DNA of 64,000 nt from a candidate division KSB1 bacterium (GTDB lineage Bacteria > Zhuqueibacterota > Zhuqueibacteria > Residuimicrobiales > Krinioviventaceae), in assembly GCA_034521575.1 (NCBI GenBank), contig JAXHMJ010000003.1:62001-126000 (forward strand), read 5' to 3'. The position numbers were made by a program, and so were the translations under genes. The notes under the pieces were generated by a model. That model saw only the letters and a list, made by a program, of their open reading frames with translations. It made no database searches and was not told the DNA's origin. This document shows, one piece after another, positions 50,261-61,673 of this stretch (position 1 is the stretch's first letter; each line of letters opens with the position of its first letter).

Positions 50261-52348
50261 ATGGCAAAGTTGAAACCTTTGGGAAAATTTCGCAATATCG
50301 GTATTATGGCGCATATTGATGCCGGTAAGACAACGACGACAGAGCGTTTTCTGTTCTATACGGGAAAGGTGCATCGTATCGGCGAAGTCGACGAAGGTAT
50401 GGCTACCATGGACTGGATGACGCAGGAAAAAGAACGCGGTATAACGATTACCTCGGCTGCTATATCCTGCGAATGGAAAGATCATCAGATCAATATCATT
50501 GATACACCCGGACACGTGGACTTTACTGCAGAAGTCGAACGGTCTTTGAGAGTTTTGGATGGCGCTGTTGCTGTTTTTTGTGCAGTCGGCGGTGTTGAGC
50601 CTCAGTCGGAGACTGTCTGGCTGCAGGCTGACAAGTATCATATTCCCAGACTGGCTTTTATCAACAAGATGGACCGACTTGGCGCTGATTTTTATAATGC
50701 GCTGGATATGATGAGAGACCGGTTTTCCGTAAATCCGGTGCCCATTGAACTCCCTGTCGGGGCCGGAGATGATTTTCGAGCTGTCATTGATCTGCTTAAT
50801 ATGAAGATGCTGGTGTACGACAAGGAATCAAAGGGCGCCAAATGGGAAACTGTCGATATTCCTGATGATTTGCTTGAAAAAGCCCGGTCTTATCGGAATC
50901 AACTGTTGGATTCTGTAGTCGAATACGATGACGCAGTGATGGAAAAGTATTTAAACGCAGAAACGGTTGGTACCGCTGAACTGAATAACTGTATCCGCAA
51001 AGCTACATTGAAAAATGATATAGTCCCTGTCCTCTGCGGCGCTGCTCTGCGTAATATCGGTGTGCAGCAGCTTCTCGACGCCGTAGTGAACTATTTGCCC
51101 TGTCCTACGGATGTGCCCAGCATAGAGGGTGTGAATCCGTATACGAAGAAAGAAGAAAAACGGGTTTCCAGTCGTGAAGAGCCTTTTGCGGCCCTTGCCT
51201 TTAAGGTGCAGATCGATCAGTATGTGGGAAAATTGACTTATATTCGAGTGTATTCCGGTGAAATTGAGGCGGGAAATACCGCGATTAATGTCGGCGCCAA
51301 TAAAAAAGAGCGGTTTCAACGTATTCTGCTCATGTCATCCAACAAACAGCATGATGTAAAGAAAATAGCTGCCGGCGATATCGCGGCCATCGTGGGATTA
51401 CGGCAAACCAAAACCGGTGATACGCTGACTGATCCGAAACATCCGATCTTGTTAGAGACTTTACAATTCCCGATCCCGGTTATTTCTGTCGCCATTGAGC
51501 CCAAGAGTAAAGCTGATGAAGAAAAAATGATTGAAGCGTTGAACGCTCTGACCGATGAAGATCCAACCTTTCAGTTTAAAACTGATCCTGAAACGGGTCA
51601 AATGATCATATCCGGCATGGGTGAGCTTCATATTGAGATTTTGGTCCGCAGGCTGCGGGAAGAGTTTAAAGTGAACGCCAATGTGGGCAAACCCCAGGTC
51701 GCCTATCGCGAAACCATTACTCAGCCCATTACACGTGAAATGACCATTGAACGGCAGATCAGCGGCGATCACCATTATGCCCATGTAAAGCTTCAATTTG
51801 AACCTTTGCCGGCTGAGGGTAAATATTTTGAATTTGAAAACCAGCTGCCTGAAGGCAAGATCCCAGATGTATTTGTAAAACCTGTTGCTGATGGTATCAG
51901 AGAATCCATGTCCGGAGGCAGTATAGCAGGATATCCGGTTATCGGAATTAAAGTCAAGCTGATCGACGCGGACTTTGACGAAAGTGACTCCAGTGAGCTC
52001 GCTTTTAAAATTGCCGGAGCGCAGGCGCTGCAAACAGCCCTGCGAGAGGGGGATTCTGTATTGATGGAGCCGATGATGAAGCTCGAAGTAATCACCCCGG
52101 AAGAATATTTCGGTACGATTTTGAGTGATTTGGCGTCCAGGCGTGCTAAAATACAAGGTCACGGTAAACGCGGTGACAGCACCGTGATTGATGCCAAAGC
52201 GCCGCTTTCAGAAATGTTTGGATATGCCACTGCACTGAGAAATATGTCGCAGGGCCGGGCAGTATTTACGATGCAGTTTTCAAACTATAATACCGTTAGC
52301 GGTGAAATCTTTAAAAAACTTTTGGAGCAGATGGGCATCACCGCATAG
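50261..52348 (+). CDS. fusA: Elongation factor G
   Basis: 695 residues. I start at the ATG at 50261 (MAKLKPLGKFRNIGIMAHIDAGKTTTTERF); an upstream in-frame start at 50117 adds 48 residues that belong to the leader. DTPGHVDF (G3), NKMDRLGADF (G4) and a C-terminal GYATALRNMSQGRAVFTMQF are standard. It drives translocation with GTP. Confidence 0.97.
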   Translation: MAKLKPLGKFRNIGIMAHIDAGKTTTTERFLFYTGKVHRIGEVDEGMATMDWMTQEKERGITITSAAISCEWKDHQINIIDTPGHVDFTAEVERSLRVLDGAVAVFCAVGGVEPQSETVWLQADKYHIPRLAFINKMDRLGADFYNALDMMRDRFSVNPVPIELPVGAGDDFRAVIDLLNMKMLVYDKESKGAKWETVDIPDDLLEKARSYRNQLLDSVVEYDDAVMEKYLNAETVGTAELNNCIRKATLKNDIVPVLCGAALRNIGVQQLLDAVVNYLPCPTDVPSIEGVNPYTKKEEKRVSSREEPFAALAFKVQIDQYVGKLTYIRVYSGEIEAGNTAINVGANKKERFQRILLMSSNKQHDVKKIAAGDIAAIVGLRQTKTGDTLTDPKHPILLETLQFPIPVISVAIEPKSKADEEKMIEALNALTDEDPTFQFKTDPETGQMIISGMGELHIEILVRRLREEFKVNANVGKPQVAYRETITQPITREMTIERQISGDHHYAHVKLQFEPLPAEGKYFEFENQLPEGKIPDVFVKPVADGIRESMSGGSIAGYPVIGIKVKLIDADFDESDSSELAFKIAGAQALQTALREGDSVLMEPMMKLEVITPEEYFGTILSDLASRRAKIQGHGKRGDSTVIDAKAPLSEMFGYATALRNMSQGRAVFTMQFSNYNTVSGEIFKKLLEQMGITA

Positions 52349-52394
52349 AATTTTGTAAAGAATGGACGTTGCTCAATAAATAAAGGAGATAGCA

Positions 52395-53597
52395 ATGGCT
52401 AAAGAAAAATTTGAACGAACCAAGCCGCATGTGAATATAGGGACGATCGGTCACGTTGATCACGGCAAGACGACCTTGACCGCTGCGATGACGATGTATT
52501 TGGCGAACATGGGTCAGGCGGATATTAAAAAGTATGATGAGATTGACAATGCGCCTGAAGAAAAGAGTCGTGGTATTACGATCAACACCGCTCACGTGGA
52601 ATATGAGACAGAAAAGCGTCACTATGCTCACGTTGACTGTCCGGGACACGCAGACTATATCAAGAACATGATTACGGGAGCGGCGCAGATGGACGGCGCC
52701 GTGCTGGTGGTATCTGCTGCCGACGGACCGATGCCGCAGACGCGCGAGCACATTTTGCTGGCCCGTCAGGTGAACGTGCCATCGATTGTGGTGTTTATGA
52801 ACAAGACGGATCAGGTAGATGATCCCGAGTTGCTTGAGCTGGTTGAGCTGGAGGTTCGCGAACTTCTTTCGAACTATGAGTTTCCGGGTGATGAGATTCC
52901 GATCGTCAAGGGTTCTGCCTTAAAGGCGATGGAAAAAGGTATATCCGGTGATTTTACAGGTGAAGAATGGGGGCCGGTGAAAGCGCTGTTGGATGCGATT
53001 GATGATTACGTACCGACCCCGTCGCGTGACAAGGACAAGCCGTTTTTGATGCCGGTTGAGGATGTTTTTTCGATTACCGGTCGCGGTACTGTAGGTACCG
53101 GCCGAATCGAGCGCGGTGTGATTCATGTGAATGATGAAGTCGAGGTGATTGGTCTGGGAGCGCATCGCAAGACGGTCTGTACCGGAATAGAGATGTTCCG
53201 CAAGATGCTGGATGAAGGACAGGCCGGTGATAATGCGGGATTGCTGCTTCGTGGTGTTAACAAGGATGAGCTGGATCGCGGTATGGTCGTTGCAAAGCCG
53301 GGTTCGATTACGCCTCACACCCAATTTTTGGCAGAGATTTATGTATTAAGTAAAGACGAAGGTGGACGCCACACGCCGTTTTTCAATGGATATCGTCCGC
53401 AGTTTTATTTTCGCACGACGGATGTGACGGGCCAGATAACGTTGCCGGAAGGCACAGAGATGGTGATGCCGGGAGATAATGTCAAGGTGACGGCTCAGTT
53501 GATCACCGAGATCGCCATGGAAGAAGGGCTTCGGTTTGCGGTTCGCGAAGGCGGTCGTACGGTCGGCGCCGGTGTTGTAACCAAAATTATTGAATAA
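52395..53597 (+). CDS. tuf: Elongation factor Tu, copy 2 (intact)
   Basis: 400 residues, full length and uninterrupted. [36 protein letters not shown] and [11 protein letters not shown] carry the GTPase motifs. Near-identical in DNA to copy 1, 15 kb upstream, for the whole gene, with divergence beginning outside the coding region, as expected when two tuf genes are kept alike by gene conversion. Confidence 0.97.
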   Translation: MAKEKFERTKPHVNIGTIGHVDHGKTTLTAAMTMYLANMGQADIKKYDEIDNAPEEKSRGITINTAHVEYETEKRHYAHVDCPGHADYIKNMITGAAQMDGAVLVVSAADGPMPQTREHILLARQVNVPSIVVFMNKTDQVDDPELLELVELEVRELLSNYEFPGDEIPIVKGSALKAMEKGISGDFTGEEWGPVKALLDAIDDYVPTPSRDKDKPFLMPVEDVFSITGRGTVGTGRIERGVIHVNDEVEVIGLGAHRKTVCTGIEMFRKMLDEGQAGDNAGLLLRGVNKDELDRGMVVAKPGSITPHTQFLAEIYVLSKDEGGRHTPFFNGYRPQFYFRTTDVTGQITLPEGTEMVMPGDNVKVTAQLITEIAMEEGLRFAVREGGRTVGAGVVTKIIE

Positions 53598-53635
53598 CTT
53601 AAAAAGTAATGACAAAGACTATGTGGAGTAAATAG

Positions 53636-53944
53636 ATGGCGGGTCAAAAAATTCGCATAAAATTACAGGCATATGATCATCGGTTGATCGACAAATCAAC
53701 TGAAAAGATCATAAAGACAGCAAAAAATACAGGTGCTATGATTTCCGGGCCGATACCACTGCCTACGCGAAGGACTGTGTTTACGGTAAATCGATCACCG
53801 CATGTCAATAAAAAGTCTCGTGAGCAATTTGAGACTCGAGTTCATAAACGTCTGGTCGATATTCTGAATTCTTCCCCAAAAACAGTCGACGCTTTGATGA
53901 AGCTCGAACTGCCGGCTGGAGTAGATGTTGAAATCAAAGTCTGA
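53636..53944 (+). CDS. rpsJ: Ribosomal protein uS10
   Basis: 102 residues; [22 protein letters not shown] and the [19 protein letters not shown] block. It opens the S10 operon, 38 bp after tuf. It is also NusE, a partner of NusG in antitermination. Confidence 0.97.
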   Translation: MAGQKIRIKLQAYDHRLIDKSTEKIIKTAKNTGAMISGPIPLPTRRTVFTVNRSPHVNKKSREQFETRVHKRLVDILNSSPKTVDALMKLELPAGVDVEIKV

Positions 53945-53999
53945 TTAATTACGAAATTTAGACCCGTTTAAACGAACAATAGAATCAATCGGAAAGCAA

Positions 54000-54617
54000 A
54001 TGCGCGGAATAATTGGAAAAAAACTTGGTATGACTCTCTTTTTTGATGATGCCGGATATTCAAAATCCGGTACGGTCATCGAAGTGGGTCCGTGTTGTGT
54101 CACTCAAATAAAGACAATAGAAAAAGATGGTTACAGCGCTGTGCAACTTGGTTTTGGTGCGCGAAGGAAGAAAAGAGCGACAAAACCCGAGATTGGTCAT
54201 GTGAAAAAACATGGACTGGAACCGTTTCAGGTGTTGCGTGAATTCCGGGATTTTGAGGTGAGTGAACTCAAGACCGGCGATGAAATAAAAGCAGATTTGT
54301 TCTCTGTTGGAGAAAAAGTCGATGTGACGGGTGTCTCCAAAGGACGCGGTTTTGCCGGTACTATAAAACGATGGGGATTCGGCGGTGGCCCGAAAACTCA
54401 TGGTCAGAGCAACAAATATAGAATGCCTGGTTCCATTGGTCACTCGAGTGATCCGTCGCGTGTCTTTAAAGGCAAGCATATGGCTGGTCGTATGGGCAAT
54501 GAACGTGTGACCATCAAAAATTTGGAAATATTGAAAATTGACCCGGAAAACAACATTATTGTTGTCAAGGGTGCTGTTCCGGGAGCAAAAAAAGGTATTG
54601 TCTTAATTAGAAAGTAA
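54000..54617 (+). CDS. rplC: Ribosomal protein uL3
   Basis: 205 residues. MRGIIGKKLGMTLFF start; KGRGFAGTIKRWGFGGGPKTHGQS and PGSIGHSSDPSRVFKGKHMAGRMG lie near the peptidyl-transferase centre. Six bases separate it from rplD. Confidence 0.97.
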   Translation: MRGIIGKKLGMTLFFDDAGYSKSGTVIEVGPCCVTQIKTIEKDGYSAVQLGFGARRKKRATKPEIGHVKKHGLEPFQVLREFRDFEVSELKTGDEIKADLFSVGEKVDVTGVSKGRGFAGTIKRWGFGGGPKTHGQSNKYRMPGSIGHSSDPSRVFKGKHMAGRMGNERVTIKNLEILKIDPENNIIVVKGAVPGAKKGIVLIRK

Positions 54618-54623
54618 TAAACT

Positions 54624-55251
54624 ATGGAACTTGAAGTCTATACAAAAGATGGCAAAGCTGCCGGCCGTAAAGTGAATGCGAGTGATGCGGTCTTTGGAGC
54701 GGAAATTAATGAACATTGTGTTTACCTGGCTGTTAATTCACAAATGAAAAACAGCCGCCAGGGTACCCGCTCTACCAAAACCCGAAACGAAGTGAGAGGG
54801 GGCGGAAAGAAACCCTGGCGTCAAAAAGGTAGAGGTACCGCCAGAGCAGGTTCGACTCGCTCTCCGATTTGGGTGGGTGGGAGTACCATTTTCGGTCCTC
54901 GCCCGATTCATTTTAAAAGCCGGTTGACAAAGCGAGTCAAACAAATGGCGCGTATTTCGGCGTTCAGCGCCAGGCAGAAAGATGACAAGATTAAAGTGGT
55001 TGAAACTTTTAGTCTTGAACAACCCAAGACACGAAATATGAAATGAGGTTATCAAGAGTTTTGGCCTGTCTGATGAAAAAACACTGGTTCTGGTTCCCGA
55101 GTATGACAAGAATTTGCTGTTGGCCAGTCGAAATATGAAAAACTGCAAGGTGCTTGTCGCAAAAGAAGCGTCAACCTATGACCTGCTAAAAAATCAGAAT
55201 CTTCTGATCATGGAAGATGCTATTCCAACAATAGAGGAAGTATTGCTATAA
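54624..55251 (+). CDS. rplD: Ribosomal protein uL4, frameshifted
   Basis: About 208 residues. An A-run near 55042 has one base too many; NM then [20 protein letters not shown] continues in the next frame to TAA 55251, which overlaps the rplW start. [25 protein letters not shown] is the conserved loop. Confidence 0.93.
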
Positions 55252-55553
55252 TGGATACCCAAACGAATATACTTGTAAGACCTTTGGTTACCGAAAAAAT
55301 GCTTCATAAACAGGAAACCGACAATCAATACGGGTTTGTGGTCGATGTCAAGGCGAACAAAATTGATATCAAGCGGGCTGTGGAAAAAAAGTTTGACGTG
55401 GCTGTTGTAAATGTCAGAACTATTTTGGTTAAAGGAAAAACCAAAAAAAATCAGACCCGTAGAGGCATTACTGAAGGTAAACGCAAAGACTGGAAAAAAG
55501 CTATTGTCACTCTGAGAGAAGATGATAGTATTGATTTTTTCGAAACTTCATAA
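55251..55553 (+). CDS. rplW: Ribosomal protein uL23
   Basis: 100 residues, ILVRPLVTEKMLHKQETDNQYGFVV and a Lys-rich loop. It lies at the peptide exit tunnel and binds trigger factor and SRP. Start codon overlaps the rplD stop (TAATG). Confidence 0.96.
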   Translation: MDTQTNILVRPLVTEKMLHKQETDNQYGFVVDVKANKIDIKRAVEKKFDVAVVNVRTILVKGKTKKNQTRRGITEGKRKDWKKAIVTLREDDSIDFFETS

Positions 55554-55584
55554 AAGCAAGCAGGATTGAGGAGACTGTATCTCT

Positions 55585-56403
55585 ATGAAAAATTATAAAC
55601 CAACAACTCCGGGTCAACGATACAGGACCGTCAGTACCTATGAGGGTGTAGACCGGGTGAAACCGGAAAAATCCCTTTTAAAACCCGTGAAAAAGACGGG
55701 CGGTCGAAATAACCGGGGTCGTGTCACATCGAGGCACCGTGGTGGCGGTCATAAAAGAGCTTACCGGGTAATCGATTTTAAGCGTGACAAGCATGATGTT
55801 CCGGCCAAAGTGGTCTCTGTTCAATACGATCCAAACCGAAGCGCTTTTATTGCGTTGCTGCATTATCTGGACGGTGAAAAAAGATATATTCTTTGTCCCA
55901 AGGGACTCACTGTTGGCGAAAAGGTGGTCTCTGGAGAAAAAACCGAGATCAGAACAGGTAATTCTCTTTTGTTGAGTAATATTCCCCTGGGTACATGGGT
56001 TCATAATGTTGAATTGAAGCCCGGTAAAGGCGGACAAATGGCCCGCGGAGCCGGATCCTATGCTCAGCTGGTCGCAAAAGAGGGGACTTATGCCCAGCTT
56101 AAATTGCCGTCGGGTGAAGTTCGTTTGGTGAGAATAGAGTGCCGGGCAACAATCGGACAGGTCGGTAATCTCGATCATGAAAATCTTAGCCTGGGTAAAG
56201 CGGGCCGTTCGCGCTGGTTGGGCAGACGACCCAAAGTCAGAGGCGTGGCTATGAATCCCATTGACCATCCCATGGGCGGTGGCGAAGGCAAAAGCTCCGG
56301 TGGTCGGCATCCCTGTTCCCCTTGGGGACAGAACAGTAAAGGTCATAAAACCCGTAAACGTAAAGCGAGCGACGCTCTCATAGTAAGACGTCGGAATAAA
56401 TAG
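55585..56403 (+). CDS. rplB: Ribosomal protein uL2
   Basis: 272 residues. [26 protein letters not shown] and [31 protein letters not shown] are diagnostic, the latter with the His needed for peptidyl transfer. Confidence 0.97.
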   Translation: MKNYKPTTPGQRYRTVSTYEGVDRVKPEKSLLKPVKKTGGRNNRGRVTSRHRGGGHKRAYRVIDFKRDKHDVPAKVVSVQYDPNRSAFIALLHYLDGEKRYILCPKGLTVGEKVVSGEKTEIRTGNSLLLSNIPLGTWVHNVELKPGKGGQMARGAGSYAQLVAKEGTYAQLKLPSGEVRLVRIECRATIGQVGNLDHENLSLGKAGRSRWLGRRPKVRGVAMNPIDHPMGGGEGKSSGGRHPCSPWGQNSKGHKTRKRKASDALIVRRRNK

Positions 56404-56413
56404 GATAAGGATT

Positions 56414-56695
56414 ATGTCAAGATCGATCAAAAAAGGCCCTTATATAGATGAAAATCTGATGGGAAAAATCGAAGCGCTTAATGATAGCAATCAAAAAAAG
56501 GTTATAAAAACCTGGTCGCGACGGTCAACCATTCCACCTGAATTCATCGGCCATACAATAGCAGTACACAATGGCAACAAGTTTATTCCGGTTTTTATAA
56601 ACGAGAATATGGTTGGCCACAAGCTTGGTGAATTTGCTCCGACACGTACTTTTCGCGGGCATATTGACAGAAAAGCAGAAAAAGCAAGACATTAA
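56414..56695 (+). CDS. rpsS: Ribosomal protein uS19
   Basis: 93 residues. [37 protein letters not shown] and [16 protein letters not shown] are the family blocks. Confidence 0.97.
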   Translation: MSRSIKKGPYIDENLMGKIEALNDSNQKKVIKTWSRRSTIPPEFIGHTIAVHNGNKFIPVFINENMVGHKLGEFAPTRTFRGHIDRKAEKARH

Positions 56696-56715
56696 TATTT
56701 CCGGAGAGACTATTC

Positions 56716-57065
56716 ATGGAAGCAAAGGCAGTTGCAAAATATATTCGTATGTCTCCGTATAAAGTGAGACGTATTGCAAACCTTGTCAGAGGCAAGGACG
56801 TGAACGAGGCGATCAATGTGCTGCATTTTAACAGTGCTTCAGCAGCAATGCCCTTGGAAAAGGCGATTCGTTCTGCGGTAGCGAATATGATGAATAAAGA
56901 AGAGGCCTCAAAATTATTCCGCTGATGATTTGTACATCAAAGAATTACGGGTCAGATGGCGGTTTCAAGTTGAAACGTTTTCGTGCTGCATCTATGGGAC
57001 GTGCGATGCGTATCAACAAACCAACCAGTCATATATCTATTGTTGTTGCGAACAAAGAAAATTAG
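56716..57065 (+). CDS. rplV: Ribosomal protein uL22, frameshifted twice
   Basis: About 115 residues. One base is extra near 56915 (EEASKL then [12 protein letters not shown]) and one near 56954 (V then [20 protein letters not shown]), after which the frame reaches TAG 57065. [20 protein letters not shown] is the conserved start. It lines the exit tunnel. Confidence 0.9.
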
Positions 57066-57080
57066 TCATAGGAGAAAAGT

Positions 57081-57722
57081 TTGGGACAAAAAACAAATCC
57101 TATAGGTTTTAGACTTGGCGTTATTCGGACATGGGAGTCCAAGTGGTTTGAGAAGCATAGTCTGGATAAAAAGCTCGAAGAAGATAATATGCTGCGTACC
57201 TATATACGCAAACGTCTTCAAAGAGCCAGTGTTTCAAAAATTATTATCGAAAGAACACCCAAGCATATCACCATCACAATTTACACAGCACGTCCTGGGA
57301 TTGTGATTGGAAGAAAAGGCGCCGAGGTCGACAAATTAAAAGAAGAGCTGCAAAGGCTGACCGGAAACGATATTCAATTGAATATTAATGAAATCAAGCG
57401 TCCTGAGCTTGATGCCTATCTTGTGGCTGAAAATATTGCAAACCAGTTGGCAGGCCGTATCTCTTTTAGACGGGCGATGAAAAAAGCTATGATGTCTTCA
57501 ATGAGAATGGGAGCAGAAGGTATACGTGTTATCTGTTCAGGTCGACTGGGCGGCGCTGAAATGGCCAGACGTGAACAATATAAACAAGGACGAATTCCGT
57601 TGCATACACTACGCGCGGATATAGATTACGCCAGTATTACTTCCCATACTCAATATGGATCAATCGGCGTCAAAGTCTGGATCTGTAAAGGTGAAATTAT
57701 CGGCGATGAATTCGTGGAATAG
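57081..57722 (+). CDS. rpsC: Ribosomal protein uS3
   Basis: 213 residues; TTG start six bases after [27 protein letters not shown], the KH domain [18 protein letters not shown], and [18 protein letters not shown] are clear. Confidence 0.96.
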   Translation: MGQKTNPIGFRLGVIRTWESKWFEKHSLDKKLEEDNMLRTYIRKRLQRASVSKIIIERTPKHITITIYTARPGIVIGRKGAEVDKLKEELQRLTGNDIQLNINEIKRPELDAYLVAENIANQLAGRISFRRAMKKAMMSSMRMGAEGIRVICSGRLGGAEMARREQYKQGRIPLHTLRADIDYASITSHTQYGSIGVKVWICKGEIIGDEFVE

Positions 57723-57743
57723 GATTTTCGGAGATATTGAATT

Positions 57744-58163
57744 ATGTTAATGCCAAAACGTGTAAAATATCGTAAACAGCAACGCGGTCGTATGAAGGGC
57801 AAGGCTCAGAGAGGCAGTCGTCTGGCTTATGGGACTTTTGGGCTCAAATCCCTGGATTCTCACTGGATTACGGCACGTCAAATCGAGGCCGCCCGTGTTG
57901 CGATCACCCGGCACCTGAAACGCAGCGGAAAGTTATGGATCCGTCTGTTTCCGGATAAACCGTTTACTCAAACTCCCGCCGAAACACGTATGGGAAAAGG
58001 TAAAGGAGCGCCGGAATATTGGGTGGCCGTCGTCAAACCAGGTAAAATTATGTTTGAGCTAGATGGTGTGCCCGAGAACATTGCCAGAGAGGCTCTGAAA
58101 TTGGCTTCAAATAAATTACCTGTAAAGACGAAATTTGTAATGGCTTCAGATTTCGGAGATTAA
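57744..58163 (+). CDS. rplP: Ribosomal protein uL16
   Basis: 139 residues, [19 protein letters not shown] start; an ATG two codons later (57750) is also possible. [22 protein letters not shown]-like block is seen as [20 protein letters not shown]. It helps place A-site tRNA. Confidence 0.97.
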   Translation: MLMPKRVKYRKQQRGRMKGKAQRGSRLAYGTFGLKSLDSHWITARQIEAARVAITRHLKRSGKLWIRLFPDKPFTQTPAETRMGKGKGAPEYWVAVVKPGKIMFELDGVPENIAREALKLASNKLPVKTKFVMASDFGD

Positions 58164-58167
58164 TATT

Positions 58168-58368
58168 ATGAAGATGGAAGAAATTAAGCAACTGTCTAAA
58201 GATGAAATTGAATTGCGGCTTGAAGACGCAACCGAAGAATTGGCGAACCTCAGATTTCAGAATTCAATGCACCAGCTCGATAACCCGTTAAGTATTCGGT
58301 CTGTTAAAAAGGATATTGCTCGTTTAAAGACCGCATTGAGGGAAATGGAATTTGGAATCACAAAGTGA
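58168..58368 (+). CDS. rpmC: Ribosomal protein uL29
   Basis: 66 residues, two helices, with EELANLRFQNSMHQLDNP as the family block. Four bases after rplP. Confidence 0.95.
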   Translation: MKMEEIKQLSKDEIELRLEDATEELANLRFQNSMHQLDNPLSIRSVKKDIARLKTALREMEFGITK

Positions 58369-58405
58369 TCCAATAAATTGAACGATCTTATTTGGAGATT
58401 ATAAA

Positions 58406-58660
58406 GTGGAACGAGGTAAGAGAAAATCCTTAATTGGTATTGTTTCCAGCAATAAAATGGACAAGACGTGTGTCGTTAAAGTACAGCGTTTCGTTGAACA
58501 TCCTCTGTACAAAAAATATGTCAAAAAGAGCAAAAAGTTTATGGCACATGACATGAATAATGACTCCCGTATTGGTGACAAAGTGAAGATCATGGAAGCA
58601 AGGCCGATAAGCCGGAAAAAAAGATGGCGTCTTGTTGAAATTATCGAACGAGCCAAATAG
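58406..58660 (+). CDS. rpsQ: Ribosomal protein uS17
   Basis: 84 residues; GTG start with TTGGAG upstream. [25 protein letters not shown] and [23 protein letters not shown] are typical. Confidence 0.96.
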   Translation: MERGKRKSLIGIVSSNKMDKTCVVKVQRFVEHPLYKKYVKKSKKFMAHDMNNDSRIGDKVKIMEARPISRKKRWRLVEIIERAK

Positions 58661-58694
58661 GGATTTCGACCGAGTCAACGAAAAGGAATAGACA

Positions 58695-59063
58695 ATGATC
58701 CAGGAATACAGTAAACTTAATGTTGCGGATAATACCGGTGCCAAGCGCGTTGCGTGCATTCGAGTATTGGGAGGAACCGGCAGGCGATACGCTTCGGTGG
58801 GCGATGTTATTTTGGTTTCTGTAAAGCATGCTCTGCCGAATGCCGCGGTCAAAAAAGGCGATAAAAGCAAAGCGGTTATCGTCAGAACCAAAAAGGAGTA
58901 CAAGCGCAGAGACGGCTCTTATATCCGCTTTGATGAAAACGCTGCCGTGCTTATCACTGATGACGGTGAGCCAAAAGGATCCCGTATTTTTGGTCCGGTT
59001 GCCCGCGAGCTGCGTGAAAAACAATTTATGAGAATTGTTTCATTAGCTCCTGAAGTATTATAA
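58695..59063 (+). CDS. rplN: Ribosomal protein uL14
   Basis: 122 residues. [27 protein letters not shown] and [26 protein letters not shown] are diagnostic. Confidence 0.97.
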   Translation: MIQEYSKLNVADNTGAKRVACIRVLGGTGRRYASVGDVILVSVKHALPNAAVKKGDKSKAVIVRTKKEYKRRDGSYIRFDENAAVLITDDGEPKGSRIFGPVARELREKQFMRIVSLAPEVL

Positions 59064-59095
59064 ACAGTTAATACAAGCCAAAAGGCAAGAATAAT

Positions 59096-59431
59096 ATGCG
59101 AGTTAGAAAAAATGATCAGGTTTTGGTTCTTTCGGGGAATTATAAAGGTAAAAAAGGCAAGGTCTTAAAAGTCTACCCTGAAGAGGACCGGCTTATTGTT
59201 GAAGGTGTGAATTTTGTAAAACGACACACCCGGCCTTCTCAGCAGAATCAGCAAGGCGGTATTGTTGAAAAAGAAGCGCCGATTGACGCGTCCAGCGTTA
59301 TGGTTGTTTGTCCCAAATGCAACACCCCAACCCGTGTTGAAAAAACAACGGTTTGGGATGAACAGCGCCATCGGCATAATAAGGTGCGTGTGTGTAAAAA
59401 ATGTAATGAAATGATAATCTCAAACTCATAG
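59096..59431 (+). CDS. rplX: Ribosomal protein uL24
   Basis: 111 residues; KOW motif VLSGNYKGKKGKVLKV, then a C-terminal CPKCNTPTR...CKKC pair. This four-cysteine ending is found in some L24 and suggests zinc binding. Confidence 0.96.
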   Translation: MRVRKNDQVLVLSGNYKGKKGKVLKVYPEEDRLIVEGVNFVKRHTRPSQQNQQGGIVEKEAPIDASSVMVVCPKCNTPTRVEKTTVWDEQRHRHNKVRVCKKCNEMIISNS

Positions 59432-59450
59432 TTAGTATTGGACAGCAACA

Positions 59451-60011
59451 ATGGCAGAAAAAAAATATCAACCACGTTTGATTGACACTTATCGGAAAGA
59501 AGTTGCACCTTCTCTTGAGAAAAAGTTTGGTTATAAAAACAAGCATCAAATTCCAAGCTTGGAAAAGATTGTCTTGAATATAGGAGCAGGTGAAGCAACT
59601 GAGAATCCCAAAGTATTGGAAAATGCAGTTGAAGATCTTACCCGGATAGCCGGACAAAAACCCATAATCCGACGGGCCAAACGATCCATTTCAAATTTCA
59701 AGGTACGTGAAGGAATGCCGATCGGGTGCAGCGTCACTTTGAGACGTCAACGGATGTACGAGTTTCTGGACCGTCTGATCTCGATTGCTATTCCCCGAGT
59801 GCGTGACTTTCGCGGTTTACCCGTAAGGTTTGACGGTCGCGGGAATTACAATGTTTCAATGAAGGAACAGATCGTTTTTCCGGAAATTGACTACGATAAA
59901 ATTGACAAAATTCGCGGCATTAATATTACTATTGTAACATCTGCACAAACAGATGAAGAAGCACATGAAATGCTGAAAGCTTTCGGCTTTCCATTTGTAA
60001 AAAATGAATAG
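59451..60011 (+). CDS. rplE: Ribosomal protein uL5
   Basis: 186 residues. [38 protein letters not shown] and the [21 protein letters not shown] block. It binds 5S rRNA. Confidence 0.97.
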   Translation: MAEKKYQPRLIDTYRKEVAPSLEKKFGYKNKHQIPSLEKIVLNIGAGEATENPKVLENAVEDLTRIAGQKPIIRRAKRSISNFKVREGMPIGCSVTLRRQRMYEFLDRLISIAIPRVRDFRGLPVRFDGRGNYNVSMKEQIVFPEIDYDKIDKIRGINITIVTSAQTDEEAHEMLKAFGFPFVKNE

Positions 60012-60035
60012 TCAATAAATTTTAAAGGAGAACCA

Positions 60036-60221
60036 TTGGCTAAAAAAGCACTGATTTACAAGTCAAAGCAAGAGCCCAAGTTCAAGGTGAGGAAATACAA
60101 CAGGTGCTCACGCTGTGGACGTCCTCGCGGTTATTACCGAAAGTTCGGAATTTGCAGAATATGTCTGAGAGAGCTGGCACTTGAAGGCAAGCTTCCAGGT
60201 GTTACAAAAGCGAGCTGGTAG
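60036..60221 (+). CDS. rpsN: Ribosomal protein uS14, zinc-binding type Z
   Basis: 61 residues with [24 protein letters not shown], the four-Cys zinc site of the short form. TTG start after AAAGGAG. Confidence 0.95.
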   Translation: MAKKALIYKSKQEPKFKVRKYNRCSRCGRPRGYYRKFGICRICLRELALEGKLPGVTKASW

Positions 60222-60288
60222 TAACTATTAAAACACGAACATCAAATAACCAACGTTACTCAGTTAAGGGTTGTTAGGGAGAAAATAA

Positions 60289-60686
60289 ATGTTTAAAACG
60301 GATCCCATCGCAGATTATTTAACATGTATTCGTAATGCGACACGGGCTAAGCACCGAAAGGTCGACATTCCTGCTTCAAAGTTAAAAAAGAAGTGACTCG
60401 TATTTTGCAGGAAGAGCATTATATTAAAAACTTTATCCAGATTGAAGATGCTAAACAGTCGATCATACGGATTTATCTAAGTTACAATGACGACAATCGA
60501 AGTGTGATATCCGGATTGAAACGTATGAGCAGGCCGGGCTTCCGTCAGTATGTGAGAAAAGACGTTATACCCCGTGTATACAATAATCTGGGCATCTCTA
60601 TCATGACCACATCTCAGGGTGTTATGACAGGTCAGGAAGCGAGACGTCGTGGTGTCGGTGGTGAAGTCTTGTGTTTTGTTTGGTAA
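60289..60686 (+). CDS. rpsH: Ribosomal protein uS8, frameshifted
   Basis: 132 residues if one A is restored in the A-run near 60385-60390 (ASKLKK then [15 protein letters not shown]). [28 protein letters not shown] at the start; [26 protein letters not shown] at the end. S8 also represses the spc operon in E. coli. Confidence 0.93.
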
Positions 60687-60705
60687 AAAATAATAGGAGT
60701 ACACT

Positions 60706-61235
60706 GTGTCACGAATTGGAAAATTACCGGTTCAAATTCCCGATAGTGTTACTTTGGACATAAAAGACAATGTTGTCACCGCCAAAGGCCCCAAGGGAGA
60801 GCTTTCGGTCAATGTTGATCCAAAGATAACTATTGAAAAAATGAGGGCAACCTGACGGTTATTCGACCCTCCGATGAAAAAAAATATCGCGCTCTGCACG
60901 GTCTGTATCGGGCCCTGATTGCTAATATTGTCCAGGGCGTAACAGAGGGATATGAAAAACGCCTGGAAATCATTGGTGTTGGTTTCCGTGCGCTGATGAA
61001 CGGTAAAAATCTCGTTCTCTCCGTGGGGCTTTCCCATGATACGGTGTTCAAACCACCGGAAGAGATAGAGTTTGCCGTAGAAAAAAATGTCGTGATCATC
61101 CGAGGTATTAATAAACAGGTCGTGGGTCAGGTGACGGCAAAAATACGCTCCTTGCGTCCGCCGGAACCCTATAAGGGCAAAGGTATCCGCTATCAGGACG
61201 AGTATATTCGCAGAAAAGCTGGAAAGAGTGCGTAA
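60706..61235 (+). CDS. rplF: Ribosomal protein uL6, frameshifted
   Basis: 176 residues if one A is restored in the A-run near 60836-60841 (TIEK then [22 protein letters not shown]). GTG start; [18 protein letters not shown] and the C-terminal [24 protein letters not shown] are diagnostic. Confidence 0.93.
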
Positions 61236-61270
61236 ATTAATTAACTTTAACTTGATTGTAGAGATTAACT

Positions 61271-61645
61271 ATGGCGTTCAGAGTATTTGAAAAAAAACGA
61301 GCACGGGCAAAACGGCGGAAGCATATCCGCAAAGTGATCAAAGGTACTGCCGAGAGGCCTCGTTTGGTCGTATTCCGCAGTAATAAGAGTATCTACGGTC
61401 AGATCATTGATGACACGAGCGGAACAACCCTGGCTTCTTCGTCATCGCTCTCGTCTGGAATAAAAGAAAAAGTGGACGCAGCGAAAAATAAAGTGGAACA
61501 GGCTAAAATCGTCGGTTCTCATATTGCAGAAGCTGCAAAAGAAAAAAAGATCGACAAAGTCGTTTTTGATCGCGCCGGTTATCGATATCATGGTCGAGTC
61601 AAGGCATTTGCCGAAGGCGCTCGAAAAGGCGGATTAAATTTTTAA
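61271..61645 (+). CDS. rplR: Ribosomal protein uL18
   Basis: 124 residues. [21 protein letters not shown] and [26 protein letters not shown] are typical. It binds 5S rRNA with L5. Confidence 0.97.
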   Translation: MAFRVFEKKRARAKRRKHIRKVIKGTAERPRLVVFRSNKSIYGQIIDDTSGTTLASSSSLSSGIKEKVDAAKNKVEQAKIVGSHIAEAAKEKKIDKVVFDRAGYRYHGRVKAFAEGARKGGLNF

Positions 61646-61673
61646 CAAGTCTTGTATATTGAAAAGGTGAACA